Positions 21,405 to 31,213 of a DNA stretch of 52,605 nt are shown in pieces (the first letter of the stretch is position 1; each line of letters starts with the position of its first letter). The stretch comes from Enterobacteriaceae bacterium (GTDB lineage: Bacteria; Pseudomonadota; Gammaproteobacteria; Enterobacterales; Enterobacteriaceae). The stretch covers positions 1 to 52,605 of the forward strand of contig JAISKF010000053.1 of assembly GCA_031261005.1 (NCBI GenBank), given 5' to 3'. Made by a program: the position numbers and the translations under genes. Below the pieces are notes generated by a model, which was given only the letters and a program-made list of their open reading frames with translations, was not told the origin of the DNA and did no database searches.

Positions 21405-23108
21405 TTATTCAACCACCGCATCAGCCGCCGTTAATGCTTCTCCAAGCGATGAAGTAAACATTAATTTACCGGCAATCGGTTTAATACCGGCTCTTGCCAA
21501 TGTTTTTAGCGGTTGATATTGCACATCACAAATAATCAGTTCAGTACCTTGCGGCAGAATGTCGATAAAGCGTTGGAAAGCACTTAATCCTCCGGCATCA
21601 AGTACAGGGACGGCGTTCCATTGCAAGATCACTACACGCTGTTCGTCGATAACCTGAGCCAGTTCATTAAAAATGCGCTCAGCAGCGGCGAAGAATAACG
21701 GACCGCTGATACGCATGGTTAATCGTTGAGCATTTGACTGTTCGACCATCGGGGTCAGGCGCGTCATTTGGGCGATACGGCGCATAAATAGCAGCGAAGC
21801 TAGCACGATACCAACAGTAATGGCGATCACCATGTCGAATAATACTGTCAGCGACATACACAAAATCATGACGATAATGTCGTCTTTTGGTGCGCGGCGC
21901 AGAATATCAATCACTTTACGGGCTTCGCTCATATTCCACGCAACCAGTAATAACAGTGATGACATCGCCGCCAGCGGCAAATACGAGAGCGCCGGAGCCA
22001 GCACCAATAGTGCCATAATCACCAGCAAGGAATGGATTACCGCAGAAACAGGCGAAGTAGCTCCTGCACGCACATTAGCGGCAGAGCGGGCAATCGCGGC
22101 TGTTGCGGTGATCCCGCCAAAGAATGGTGCGGCAAGATTACCCAATCCCTGACCAATAAGTTCGCTGTTTGAATGGTGCTTTTTACCGCCTGCCATACCA
22201 TCTAATACCACCGCACACAGTAAAGATTCGATTGCGCCTAACATCGCCATTGAAAACGCGGCGGGTAATAATGTTGAGATGGTATTCCAGCTTAATTCAA
22301 ATGATTTGCCGTCAGCAGCGGGCAAATCCCACGGTAAAACGAATTGCGGCAGGATCGGCGGAATGCCGTTTCCCGTGCTGCCATCAGGCATTAAATAGTG
22401 GAATTTAGAACCAATAGTTGCGACCGAACAGTCAAACCATGAGAGCAGCGCCATAACTGCTGTACCTGCCAATAACGCAGGAAGATGACCTGGAATGCGT
22501 AATCTCAAACGCGGCCACAAAATCAGAACAGCGAGCGTGACGCTGGCAATCAAGGTATCAGCGAAACTGATCGTTGGCAGGGCAGACACCAGCGCGATAA
22601 CTTTAGCGATATAGTGTTCAGGAACATCAAGCGTCAGACCAAAGAAATCCTTAATCTGCATGGTAGCAATAGTAATACCGATACCGGAAGTAAAGCCAAG
22701 TGTAACGGAGATCGGAATATATTCGATCAAACGCCCGAAACGCGCTAACCCCATAATAATCAGGAAAACGCCGGACATCAGCGTAGCAATCAATAAACCA
22801 GACAACCCGAATTGTTGAGAGACCGGATACAGGATAACCACAAATGCGGCAGTCGGACCCGAAACGCTGTAACGAGAACCGCCAGTTAGTGCGATGACGA
22901 TACCGGCAACCGCAGAAGTATAAAGCCCGTATTGCGGCGGTACGCCGCTGGCGATCGCCAGCGCCATTGCCAGCGGTATGGCAATAATACCGACAGTAAT
23001 ACCTGCAATCACATCACGAAAAAAGCGTTGCGCGGTATAGGTCTCGCGCCAACAGGCATCGATCAATGCGCTGAACGGTCTAATACCGTTAATTCCATGC
23101 GTTTTCAT
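21405..23108 (-). CDS. dauA: C4-dicarboxylate transporter DauA (SLC26/SulP family)
   Basis: 567 residues. SulP membrane domain (residues about 25-430) with [19 protein letters not shown] and [38 protein letters not shown], then a C-terminal cytoplasmic STAS domain ([32 protein letters not shown]). E. coli DauA takes up succinate, fumarate and aspartate aerobically at acid pH. ATG 23108 preferred over the in-frame TTG 23123. In E. coli dauA sits between ychH and prs; here it lies convergent behind kdsA. Confidence 0.93.
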   Translation of the reverse strand: MKTHGINGIRPFSALIDACWRETYTAQRFFRDVIAGITVGIIAIPLAMALAIASGVPPQYGLYTSAVAGIVIALTGGSRYSVSGPTAAFVVILYPVSQQFGLSGLLIATLMSGVFLIIMGLARFGRLIEYIPISVTLGFTSGIGITIATMQIKDFFGLTLDVPEHYIAKVIALVSALPTISFADTLIASVTLAVLILWPRLRLRIPGHLPALLAGTAVMALLSWFDCSVATIGSKFHYLMPDGSTGNGIPPILPQFVLPWDLPAADGKSFELSWNTISTLLPAAFSMAMLGAIESLLCAVVLDGMAGGKKHHSNSELIGQGLGNLAAPFFGGITATAAIARSAANVRAGATSPVSAVIHSLLVIMALLVLAPALSYLPLAAMSSLLLLVAWNMSEARKVIDILRRAPKDDIIVMILCMSLTVLFDMVIAITVGIVLASLLFMRRIAQMTRLTPMVEQSNAQRLTMRISGPLFFAAAERIFNELAQVIDEQRVVILQWNAVPVLDAGGLSAFQRFIDILPQGTELIICDVQYQPLKTLARAGIKPIAGKLMFTSSLGEALTAADAVVE

Positions 23109-23131
23109 CTTGGAATAACTCAATTATCAAA

Positions 23132-23161
23132 AAATAAAAAAACGGGCTATGAGAAGCCCGT
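23132..23161 (-). terminator. Terminator-like hairpin in the dauA leader
   Basis: On the minus strand the stem ACGGGC/GCCCGT (23142-23161, eight-base loop) is followed by a T-rich tract, about 24 bases before the dauA ATG. No gene lies upstream on this strand for over 300 bases (the next gene is divergent), so the hairpin can only act on the dauA transcript itself. A perfect -10-like TATAAT lies just upstream on the same strand (about 23178-23183). Confidence 0.65.
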
Positions 23162-23473
23162 CGCAGAATTGTTTGATAATTATACGCCGTTCAAACTTGT
23201 ATTGCATGAAGATAAATCAATTTATGACAGTATTGATAAACGATTTACTTGTAACACTATGATATTTATTTTCTGGCATATCTTTGTTCGAATTACTTGA
23301 TATTTTCATAGAATTCTGTGATATGGATAAAATATTCATCAGATTCCATCTTGTAGTATCAACATGAAATTATACTTACGTTAAATAATTAGTTAACTTA
23401 TTATTTATATAATGAAATTATTTGAAACTTCATGTTTCCTTGCAAAAGCGCGTTTTTATGTACTGAGATAGCT
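23162..23473. other. Divergent promoter region dauA / MFS gene
   Basis: About 310 bp, AT-rich, with no convincing ORF on either strand. It must contain the promoters of dauA (minus) and the MFS gene (plus). No repeat copy is visible. Confidence 0.5.
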
Positions 23474-24661
23474 ATGAAAAAAGAATATATTACATTAACT
23501 GCACTTTTTATTGGTCAAGGGCTTACTGGCTCGATTATTTCCTTACTAACACTTACCTCAACGTTAGCCGGAAATATGCTAACGCCCGTAAGTTATTTTG
23601 CTACCTTGCCAGTGACAACTACAGTGCTGGGTTCAGCATTGATGGTTTATTACGCTTCTCATTTAATGAAGAAATATGGCAGGCGAACCGCTTTTATTAT
23701 TGGCAGTGTGATTGGTTTATTGGGGAGTATTTCAGCCGCAATAGCAATTTATTATCATCTTTTCTCTTTATTTGTCTTTTCTACTTTTATTCTTGGCGGA
23801 GCGACAGTATTTAATCAATATTATCGTTTTGCGGCAGCAGAAGTTTTCCCTACTGAAAATCAGAAAAAAATAAGTACATCATTAATTATTGGCGGCGGTA
23901 TTCTCGGTGGAATTTTAGGTCCGTTTCTGGCAATTCAAGGCGCTTATTATTTTACGCAATATATTTTTCTTGGCACATTTTTTATTTCAGGTTTCGTCTT
24001 TATTATTACGCTATTCACTCAATGCTTTATTGATATTTCTGATGCTGAATCAGCAATCACTAATCCATCAGATAGCTGTGATAGCAAACTACATAACTAT
24101 CACGCGATTTACACGTCAAACGATTTTATCGTCGGTACATTAAGCTGTACTTTAGCCTTTGCGTTAATGACATTACTCATGAACTCCGCGCCGCTTGCTA
24201 TGTATCACGCACACTTTGATTTAGAAGAAAGTGCCGTTGTTTTGCAATGGCACTTTTTTGCCATGTATGCTCCAGCGTTAGTTTTGCCGTTTATCGTCAA
24301 AAAAGTGAGTAATACAAATATCATTTTATTCGGCGCATTCTGTTTTTTCGTCGGCTCGGTGGCGATCTTCTTGGTTGATGCACTGCTGGCTTATATGTTC
24401 TCATTAGCGGCTGTTGGTATTGGCTGGAGCTTTATGTTCAGCGGCGGAACATTTCTGATCAATAAAATTTCATTGCCAGCGGTGAAACATAAAATACAAG
24501 GGCTTAATTCAGCTATTACTTATCTTTTTAATTTACTGGCTTCATTATCGGTCGGAGTATTTATGATTAATGAAAAAGGCTGGTTTATTGTGAATATGGT
24601 TTCTGTTTTACTTATTGTTATTTTTATTGTTTATATGAGTAGAAATAAATTTAAGATTTAA
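23474..24661 (+). CDS. MFS transporter, substrate unknown
   Basis: 395 residues, about 12 membrane helices, two six-helix halves separated by a hydrophilic loop near 190-215. Between helices 2 and 3 is a reduced motif A (SHLMKKYGRRTAFIIGS). The second half has a GIGWSFMFSGGTFLI segment typical of UMF1/YcaD-like or drug-efflux MFS proteins, but I cannot assign a substrate. ATG 23474 chosen over the in-frame 23432, because family similarity and the hydrophobic helix 1 start there. Codons are notably AT-rich compared with dauA, hinting at later acquisition. Confidence 0.8.
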   Translation: MKKEYITLTALFIGQGLTGSIISLLTLTSTLAGNMLTPVSYFATLPVTTTVLGSALMVYYASHLMKKYGRRTAFIIGSVIGLLGSISAAIAIYYHLFSLFVFSTFILGGATVFNQYYRFAAAEVFPTENQKKISTSLIIGGGILGGILGPFLAIQGAYYFTQYIFLGTFFISGFVFIITLFTQCFIDISDAESAITNPSDSCDSKLHNYHAIYTSNDFIVGTLSCTLAFALMTLLMNSAPLAMYHAHFDLEESAVVLQWHFFAMYAPALVLPFIVKKVSNTNIILFGAFCFFVGSVAIFLVDALLAYMFSLAAVGIGWSFMFSGGTFLINKISLPAVKHKIQGLNSAITYLFNLLASLSVGVFMINEKGWFIVNMVSVLLIVIFIVYMSRNKFKI

Positions 24662-24672
24662 TATTTTCATTT

Positions 24673-24691
24673 GGGCGGTTGTCAGCCGCCC
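24673..24691. repeat. GC-rich hairpin, probable repeat-core remnant
   Basis: The stem GGGCGG/CCGCCC with a 7-base loop is the same as half of the MITE core. It lies between the convergent MFS and eco genes and may serve as a weak terminator, though T-tracts are poor. Confidence 0.5.
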
Positions 24692-24717
24692 ATTAATTTT
24701 ATCGATGTTCAGATAAA

Positions 24718-25215
24718 TTACTTCACTTCTGCCATAGTATAATTTTCCGCCGCAGTCCAGATGCGATACCGAACCTGAATATCTTTTGGTGTATACACAA
24801 TGATTGGCAACTTGCTGTTGTAGTTTTCAACGTGCGTTGCAGTTGGAATAGTGACAAACTCATCATGTTTTTTCTGATCAGGGCAAGCCATCAGTGTCGA
24901 AGCAGGGGCGCTGACATTGCTTAATACGAAATAGGTATATCCCCAACCTTGCAGTTCTTTTATTTCAAGTTTGCCGCCTAATTTTTGGCGATTACAATCT
25001 ACTTGTAAGGTTTTGCCCATTGAGATTTCAACTTTCATATTATTCTCATTTTCCATCGCTGGCAGAAAAATCGCATAGCGCACCTGATCTTTCGTAGTAG
25101 CAGGATAAGAGACAACATTTTTTTGTGTGGTTGTTTTTTCTACACTGGCGGCGGCAAATGCAGCAGTGCTGGATAAACATAACAGTGCAGAGATAAAAGC
25201 GAGTTTCTTGTTCAT
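24718..25215 (-). CDS. eco: Ecotin, periplasmic serine protease inhibitor
   Basis: 165 residues with a Sec signal peptide ending AAFA (about residue 21). Matches E. coli ecotin: KVEISMGKTLQVDCN, LGGKLE.KELQGWGYTYFVL, YNSKLPIIVYTPKD..VRYR.W. The disulfide cysteines are C74 and C111. The reactive loop reads APASTLMACPD, so the P1 residue is Leu108 where E. coli has Met84. Ecotin dimers inhibit chymotrypsin-fold proteases such as trypsin, elastase and chymotrypsin in the periplasm and protect against host neutrophil elastase. RBS AAGGA 10 bases upstream. Confidence 0.93.
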   Translation of the reverse strand: MNKKLAFISALLCLSSTAAFAAASVEKTTTQKNVVSYPATTKDQVRYAIFLPAMENENNMKVEISMGKTLQVDCNRQKLGGKLEIKELQGWGYTYFVLSNVSAPASTLMACPDQKKHDEFVTIPTATHVENYNSKLPIIVYTPKDIQVRYRIWTAAENYTMAEVK

Positions 25216-25326
25216 TTCACTATTTTCCTTCTTAAAATAAATCAGTCGCAGGCATTATATGATTATTCACCATTATGTCAGTCAGAGAATTAAAAACAAA
25301 GCAGGCTTTAAGTGGTAAACAGGGAT

Positions 25327-25427
25327 GGACTTCGGGTGAGAATTATATTTTTACAATAAATTTCAAATGATTATGTTATTTTTCCGTAGGGACAACAATC
25401 CGTCGTCCCTACAAATTATTATTTAAT
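25327..25427. repeat. MITE-like repeat, half copy
   Basis: One terminal repeat (GGACTTCGGGTGAGAA), the inner flank and a shortened core (GTAGGGACAACAATCCGTCGTCCCTAC palindrome). The far half is missing. It ends at the yidE stop codon. Confidence 0.7.
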
Positions 25428-27080
25428 TTAAACCCAAAACAGCAACGCTAAAATTTGCGGGGAAATAATCCTTAAAAACATCGCCAATGGATAAACTGTT
25501 GCATAGGAGAGTGCAGCCGCTCCGCTGGTTGGGTGCATTCCATTGGCGAATGCTAACGCGGGTGGATCTGTCATCGAACCTGCCAACAAACCGCAGATAA
25601 TCAGGTAATTCATTTTCGCTACATAGTAAGCAACCAGTCCGACAATGAGCAGCGGAATTATTGTGATGAGTGCGCCGTAGCCCATCCAGATAATGCCGTC
25701 ACCATTAAGCAGTGTATCAACAAAACTGGCACCGGATTTAAATCCTACCACCGATAAAAACAGCACAATGCCAAGTTCGCGCAGGGCGAGATTGGCGCTT
25801 GGCGGCATAAACCAGTGCATTTTGCCTAATGTGCCGATACGCCCAAGAATCAACGCGATAACTAACGGTCCGCCCGCTAAACCAAGACGCAGCGCCGCAG
25901 GGAATCCGGGAATGAAAACCGGAATCGAACCCAGTAGTACACCCAGACCGATACCAATAAATACCGGAAGCATTTGTACTTGCTGCAAGCGTTGTTGGGC
26001 ATTGCCGAGAATATTGGCGACAGTATCAATATCAGCCGGTTTTCCTACCAGATTCAGAATGTCACCAAAATGCAGCGATGAACTGCGACCTGCCATCAAT
26101 TCAACACCAGCGCGGTTTAAACGTGTAATCACCACATCGTAGCGATGTAAATTAAGATCGCCGATTTTTTTACCCATCATTTTTTCGCTGGTGACAACAA
26201 CCCGTACCATTTTTAGATCGGTGCTATGCGTGGAAAGACGGACATCAACTTCATTGCCTATCAGTAATTTTGCCTGATTCAATAACTGGCAATCACCCAC
26301 CAGATGCAGTAAATCGCCTGACTCAATAATTGTCGTAGCAGAGGGAACCATCAGCAGATTGCCGCGTTTCAGACGTGAGCAAACAATGCCGTCATTATTG
26401 ATGATGGGAATATCTTGCAGCGGTATTCCCACTAAGTTCTTGTTACACACCTCAAGATTCATTGTTTGTAGATTATCGGCAGCCGCGCCGGAGTAGCGAT
26501 CGAAATCTTTTGCTGCTTTATCAATATTTACCTTAAACACCAGCCGCACGATCCACATCACCAGTAAAATACCGCAAATGCCGAATGGATAAGCCATCGC
26601 ATATGCCATACCCATTTGGTCAACTAATGCGCCGTTAGCGTGGAGATCCGTCAGAACTTGCTGACCCGCACCGAGTGATGGCGTGTTAGTGACCGCACCG
26701 GAGAAAATCCCCAATACAATGGGTAACGGAATATCAAACAATTTATGCAGCGCTGCTGTCACTAAGCAACCAAGCAGTACCAGCAGGCAAGCAAAACCAT
26801 TAAGCAGTAATCCAGAACGACGCAGCGAGGAGAAGAAACCCGGTCCCACCTGAATTCCAATGGTATAGACGAAAAGAATCAGACCGAATTCCTGTATAAA
26901 ATGCAGCATATTGCCATCGAGAATGACCTGATGAGTGTGAGTGAGATGCCCGACAATAATGCCGCCGAATAACACACCGCCAATACCTAAGCTGATTCCG
27001 CGAATCTTCCAGTTACCAATCCATAAACCAAGAACCGCTACCAGTGCCAATATGCAGACGGTCAGGGCAATATCACTCAT
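25428..27080 (-). CDS. yidE: AspT/YidE-family putative antiporter
   Basis: 550 residues (E. coli YidE 553). AspT family: two membrane domains of five or six helices (about 1-180 and 370-550) flanking a cytoplasmic region with two TrkA-C/RCK_C modules (about 205-365). Conserved [16 protein letters not shown] and [14 protein letters not shown] repeats mark the transport domains. AspT in lactobacilli exchanges aspartate for alanine; the substrate of YidE is not known. RBS TAGGAG. Confidence 0.92.
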   Translation of the reverse strand: MSDIALTVCILALVAVLGLWIGNWKIRGISLGIGGVLFGGIIVGHLTHTHQVILDGNMLHFIQEFGLILFVYTIGIQVGPGFFSSLRRSGLLLNGFACLLVLLGCLVTAALHKLFDIPLPIVLGIFSGAVTNTPSLGAGQQVLTDLHANGALVDQMGMAYAMAYPFGICGILLVMWIVRLVFKVNIDKAAKDFDRYSGAAADNLQTMNLEVCNKNLVGIPLQDIPIINNDGIVCSRLKRGNLLMVPSATTIIESGDLLHLVGDCQLLNQAKLLIGNEVDVRLSTHSTDLKMVRVVVTSEKMMGKKIGDLNLHRYDVVITRLNRAGVELMAGRSSSLHFGDILNLVGKPADIDTVANILGNAQQRLQQVQMLPVFIGIGLGVLLGSIPVFIPGFPAALRLGLAGGPLVIALILGRIGTLGKMHWFMPPSANLALRELGIVLFLSVVGFKSGASFVDTLLNGDGIIWMGYGALITIIPLLIVGLVAYYVAKMNYLIICGLLAGSMTDPPALAFANGMHPTSGAAALSYATVYPLAMFLRIISPQILALLFWV

Positions 27081-27440
27081 TATTACTCCTAGCTCAGGTT
27101 ATTACAGGGAAAGTATTTTTAAATGTAGTCTAAGTATTTATTTTTAATTGTCGATTAATTTCAGATATGCCAAATTTATAATAGAGAGAAATCAGTTGTT
27201 AAATGTGTGATTAGCCCGACGAAATAAAAATAGAACAGTTAGGAAAAATTGATATTTATCATGATAATGACATTTATGCGAAACGATTCAGTATTTTTAC
27301 TACTTCTTGCTAAAAAAGATATTTTAGATGAAATCTTTTCAAGAAGATTTTTATAAAATAGCATTATGAAAATAAAGTGAAAAATATGTTTATTTTGTGA
27401 AGAATGTGAATAAATTTAAAATCATTAACCATATAATTAA
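27081..27440. other. yidE upstream region with candidate FNR box
   Basis: About 360 bp between yidE and the next repeat element, AT-rich, without ORF. TTGAT-ATTT-ATCAT at 27249-27262 matches the FNR consensus TTGAT-N4-ATCAA at 9 of 10 positions, but it is about 170 bp from the yidE start and the -10 that would fit is weak. Treat as a candidate only. Confidence 0.35.
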
Positions 27441-27630
27441 CCTGAGCTTCAGATAAATAAATGGTAAAAAATAGGTTAATAGATTGATAATAGTAATTTG
27501 TAGGAATGGCAAATCTGTGCCCGTTGATTTCATTGTGGTTTAGCGGGTGGCAGATTGCCACCTCTACGGAAAAATCATATAGTTATTTGAAAGTTATCGT
27601 AATAATATAACCGGTTATCCAGGCATCAGG
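27441..27630. repeat. MITE-like repeat, full-length copy (190 bp)
   Basis: Same organisation and orientation as the copy at 7692: left end CCTGAGCTTCAGATAAAT, right end GGTTATCCAGGCATCAGG, core from GTAGGAATGGC to GCCACCTCTAC (27500-27567), in which compensating changes keep the palindrome. Flanking 8-mers ATAATTAA (27433-27440) and TTAATTAT (27631-27638) agree at 6 of 8. Located between argO and yidE. Confidence 0.85.
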
Positions 27631-27679
27631 TTAATTATTTAACAGGTCTAATTTTTAACTAAATAATTTAAGAAGAAAA

Positions 27680-28306
27680 TTAATGAATGGTAAAAATAAA
27701 CATAAATAACTTCCATGCCATAAATACCATATAACAACCGATCAATAAATCGAGAATGCGCCATGTAATATCGCGCGAGAAATATTTTGCAATCCAGGAA
27801 GCCAGATAGCCAATAGAGAAAAACCAGAGGAAAGACGCTGCAAGCGCACCAGAAAGATAAAATATTTTTAAGTTATTCTGAACAGTAGAAGATATTCCGC
27901 CGACAATCGCCACTGTATCAATCCAGACATTTGGGTTAAGTAAACTCACCGCTAAGGTTGATAAAATAACCGCTTGCCACGTTTCCTTTTGATTATCATC
28001 TTTAACAATTAGTTGGCTATTTCCCTGATAAGCACTTTTCAGCGAATTATAACCATACCAAAGCAGAAATATAACGCCGACAGCAGTTAAGGTAATCATC
28101 ATGATCTTATTGTCATTGATCAGTTTACCTACGCCAATAACACCTAAAGTCATTAATAAAATGTCGCAAAGAAAGCAGGTAGCACTTACGGTAAAAACAT
28201 ATTGCTGTCTTATACCTTGCCGGATAACAAAGGTATTCTGCGCGCCAATTGCAACCAACAGTCCTGCGCTGGTTAAAAGCCCTGTAATGAAAGTTGCTAA
28301 AATCAT
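27680..28306 (-). CDS. argO: LysE-family amino-acid exporter (ArgO-like)
   Basis: 208 residues, six membrane helices, LysE superfamily. The N-terminus GLLTSAGLLVAIGAQNTFVIRQGI and the central SLLNPNVWIDTVAIVG are diagnostic of the ArgO/LysE branch that exports basic amino acids; E. coli ArgO exports arginine and is induced through ArgP. ATG 28306 has AAGGT nine bases upstream; an upstream in-frame start at 28339 lacks one. Codon use is AT-rich. Confidence 0.85.
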   Translation of the reverse strand: MILATFITGLLTSAGLLVAIGAQNTFVIRQGIRQQYVFTVSATCFLCDILLMTLGVIGVGKLINDNKIMMITLTAVGVIFLLWYGYNSLKSAYQGNSQLIVKDDNQKETWQAVILSTLAVSLLNPNVWIDTVAIVGGISSTVQNNLKIFYLSGALAASFLWFFSIGYLASWIAKYFSRDITWRILDLLIGCYMVFMAWKLFMFIFTIH

Positions 28307-28402
28307 TGAATTACCTTGAGTTTTTATTTTCAATTGCACGAATAGCGGGAAATGATCTTATAAATAAAAATAACAAATTTTCAACATAAAAGACAAGATA
28401 AT

Positions 28403-28441
28403 AAAAAACGCTCACAATCCGTCAACACGAAATTGTGAGCG
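28403..28441 (-). terminator. Terminator downstream of yggL
   Basis: The 10-bp stem CGCTCACAAT/ATTGTGAGCG has a loop of about 13 bases and is followed on the minus strand by TTTTTT. It separates yggL from argO on the same strand. Confidence 0.85.
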
Positions 28442-28471
28442 CTAATACTTATTCTTTACAGCATATAGAAA

Positions 28472-28640
28472 TCTGAACTTTAGATAAGAAATTATATTTT
28501 TCCGATGAATTTCAAATAACTATATGATTTTTCCGTAGGGGCGGCAATCTGCCGCCCGTGAACCTCTTGCGAAATCAACGGGCGGTTAACAACCGCACCT
28601 ACGAATTATTTTATTATCAATATATTAACCCTAAGGCTAC
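28472..28640. repeat. MITE-like repeat, nearly complete copy
   Basis: Left end TCTGAACTTTAGATAAGAA, then the inner flank and full core from GTAGGGGCGGC (28535) to CCGCACCTAC (28612). The right terminal repeat is missing; homology fades after about 28640. It lies between yggL and its terminator, so it would be transcribed as part of the yggL 3' UTR. Confidence 0.8.
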
Positions 28641-28674
28641 ATACGGTAATAATTGCACAAATCAACGAAAACCG

Positions 28675-29001
28675 TTATTCCCACCAAATATCATGCAATT
28701 TGCTGGTTTCGACGTTTTCCATGCCGTTTTGTGTCAGCCAGTCGGTGACTAATTTGCGGTGTTCTTCGGTGCAAGAACCGACTTTTTGCAGGCAGATGAT
28801 GCCTTCCCAATCTAGATAGCCGCTGCCGCCAAAGCCTAAACCGTTTGGTTCAATTACTTCGCTGATAAAGCGGTTAACGAAAGCATCAATGGTATCGATG
28901 TCAGTGCCTTGAGCGAAATTCCAGTTAACGGTAAAACCAATTTCCTGAAATTCATCAAGATGCAATTTTTTGCGTAAGCGACGACTGCGTTGTTGAGCCA
29001 T
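28675..29001 (-). CDS. yggL: YggL family protein (DUF469), ribosome-associated
   Basis: 108 residues, the E. coli length. Shared blocks: basic start MAQQRSRRLRKKLH, DEFQEIGF.V.W, FI.EVIEPNGLGFGGSGYL.WEG, and a C-terminal DIWW. E. coli YggL is reported to bind the 50S subunit. In E. coli it is cotranscribed with trmB-yggL-mutY; here it is alone and divergent from rlhA. Confidence 0.92.
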   Translation of the reverse strand: MAQQRSRRLRKKLHLDEFQEIGFTVNWNFAQGTDIDTIDAFVNRFISEVIEPNGLGFGGSGYLDWEGIICLQKVGSCTEEHRKLVTDWLTQNGMENVETSKLHDIWWE

Positions 29002-29187
29002 AAAGTCAATCCTCAGAATGAAAAGGGGGATATTACTCGTATGTCACTACAGCGTCCATCTTCGGTCACAGTTTTGTGAATGAATCGCAAGGTTGCGGAA
29101 AACATTCTGTGATCAATCTGGCAATACGAGAAAAATCAATTCTGGGGTACAATGCGCTCTGTTTTTACAGAAGATCACTTATGAGAT

Positions 29188-31155
29188 ATGAGACTTTTAG
29201 ATAATCAAATTGAACTCCTCAGCCCTGCGCGTGATGCCGAGATTGCCCGCGAAGCGATTTTACATGGTGCAGATGCCGTTTATATCGGCGGTCCTAGCTT
29301 TGGTGCGCGGCACAATGCCGGAAATAGTCTCAAAGATATTGCCGAATTAGTGACCTTTGCTCATCGTTATTACGCCAAAGTGCTGGTTACACTCAATACC
29401 ATTTTGCATGATGATGAGCTGGAACCGGCGCGGCAGTTGATTCATCAATTATATGAAGCCGGTGTTGATGCGTTGATCGTGCAGGATATGGGAATTCTGC
29501 AATTAGATATTCCGCCCATCGATCTTCATGCCAGTACGCAAATGGATATTCGCAGCGTCGAAAAAGCCAAATTTTTATCTGATGTGGGTTTCTCCCAGTT
29601 AGTGCTGGCGCGCGAGCTGGACTTGACGCAAATCCGCCAGATTAAAGACAACGTAAATGCCGCGATTGAGTTTTTTATTCATGGTGCATTGTGTGTGGCA
29701 TTTTCTGGTCAATGCTATATCTCCCACGCGCAAACAGGGCGTAGTGCTAATCGCGGTGATTGCTCTCAAGCCTGCCGTTTGCCTTATACCTTAAAAGATG
29801 ACAAAGGCGGCATTGTCGCTTATGACAAACATCTGTTGTCATTAAAAGATAATAACCAAACAGCGAATTTATCCGCCTTAATTGATGCCGGTGCGCGTTC
29901 ATTCAAAATTGAAGGGCGCTATAAAGATATGGGTTATGTGAAAAATATCACTGCCTATTATCGCCAACAGCTTGATATGTTGTTGACGCAGCGATCGGAT
30001 TTATCCCGCGCGTCTGGCGGCAGAACGGAACACTATTTTATCCCTGATCCAGAAAAAACTTTCCACCGTGGCAGCACGGACTACTTTGTTAATCAACGGC
30101 AAATAGATATTGGTGCATTTGATTCGCCAAAGTTTGTCGGATTGCCAATTGGCGAAGTGTTGAAAGTTACGCCGAATTATCTTGATGTGCAGGTGACCGC
30201 GCCGCTGAGTAATGGCGATGGCTTAAATGTGCTGATCAAGCGTGAAATTGTCGGTTTTCGTGCCAGCAAAGTCGAGAAAATGGATAAATTACGTTACCGT
30301 GTTTATCCCAATGAAATGTTGCCGGAATTCAGTAAATTAAAAGCCAATCATCCGCTAAATCGCAATTTGGATCATGTCTGGCAGCAGTCGTTGCTGAAAG
30401 CGTCCAGCGATCGCCGCATTGATGTTGCGCTGCATTTAACACAAGGTGCATCGGGATTATTGCTAACAGCGACCAGTGAAGAGAGTATTTCTGTTACGGC
30501 GTCACTTGATGGTTGCTTTGATGCAGCAAATCAGCCGGAAAAAGCGCTGAAAGGATTGAAAGAGGGATTAGCTAAATTAGGGCAAACTATCTATCGCGCA
30601 ACAAAGATTACGGTGGATTTGCCGGAAGTTTGCTTCATTCCCAGCGCGCAACTGAATCAACTGCGCCGTGATGCAATTGATGCGCTGACCGTTGCGCGGC
30701 TTAATAGTTATCAACGCGCCGAGCGCTTACCGATAGTCGAACCGCCGCCGGTTTATCCCGAAACGCATCTGACATTTTTGGCGAACGTCTACAACCATAA
30801 AGCGCGCGAGTTTTATCAGCGCTTTGGTGTAGAACTGATTGATGCTGCGTATGAAGCGCATCAGGAAAAAGCTGATGTGCCCGTGATGATCACTAAGCAT
30901 TGCCTGCGTTTTGCTTTCAATTTATGCCCGAAACAGGCAAGAGGTGTGCAGGGTGTAAAAAGTCGGGCAACACCGATGCAATTAGTACATAACGATGAAG
31001 TGTTAACACTGAAATTTGACTGTAAACCTTGTGAAATGCAGGTTTGGGGGAAGATTAAGCCGCATGTGCTGAAAATGGCGTTGTCTGGCAGTATGGCGGA
31101 TAATGTCGTTGGTTCAATATCAGTTGAAGAGTTAAAAAAGACCATTAAGTCGTAA
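29188..31155 (+). CDS. rlhA: 23S rRNA C2501 hydroxylase RlhA (U32 peptidase family)
   Basis: 655 residues (E. coli RlhA/YdcP 653). Peptidase U32-like TIM-barrel N-terminal half with the family signature EFFIHGALCVAFSGQCYISH and the cysteine-rich RGDCSQACR that in this family binds iron-sulfur or iron; further Cys in CLRFAFNLCP and FDCKPCEM near the C-terminus complete the set. It hydroxylates C2501 in the peptidyl transferase centre, dependent on prephenate and iron in E. coli. The start at ATG 29188 gives MRLLDNQIELLSPARD. Confidence 0.95.
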   Translation: MRLLDNQIELLSPARDAEIAREAILHGADAVYIGGPSFGARHNAGNSLKDIAELVTFAHRYYAKVLVTLNTILHDDELEPARQLIHQLYEAGVDALIVQDMGILQLDIPPIDLHASTQMDIRSVEKAKFLSDVGFSQLVLARELDLTQIRQIKDNVNAAIEFFIHGALCVAFSGQCYISHAQTGRSANRGDCSQACRLPYTLKDDKGGIVAYDKHLLSLKDNNQTANLSALIDAGARSFKIEGRYKDMGYVKNITAYYRQQLDMLLTQRSDLSRASGGRTEHYFIPDPEKTFHRGSTDYFVNQRQIDIGAFDSPKFVGLPIGEVLKVTPNYLDVQVTAPLSNGDGLNVLIKREIVGFRASKVEKMDKLRYRVYPNEMLPEFSKLKANHPLNRNLDHVWQQSLLKASSDRRIDVALHLTQGASGLLLTATSEESISVTASLDGCFDAANQPEKALKGLKEGLAKLGQTIYRATKITVDLPEVCFIPSAQLNQLRRDAIDALTVARLNSYQRAERLPIVEPPPVYPETHLTFLANVYNHKAREFYQRFGVELIDAAYEAHQEKADVPVMITKHCLRFAFNLCPKQARGVQGVKSRATPMQLVHNDEVLTLKFDCKPCEMQVWGKIKPHVLKMALSGSMADNVVGSISVEELKKTIKS

Positions 31156-31213
31156 ATGTTTTTGTATGAGCGGTACGGCTACGGCTGCTCCCAATGAATT
31201 AATAACAGGGACG

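Noticed and set aside
23150..23205. Possible 26-codon leader peptide on the minus strand before dauA
   Set aside because: No ribosome binding site, and the frame is mostly the hairpin and T-tract.
22932..23300. 122-codon plus-strand frame at the 5' end of dauA
   Set aside because: It lies mostly antisense to the strongly supported dauA coding sequence and then in the leader; composition is that of a shadow frame.
24673..24691. Rho-independent terminator between the MFS gene and eco
   Set aside because: The stem is good, but neither strand has a proper T-run; better explained as a repeat-core remnant.
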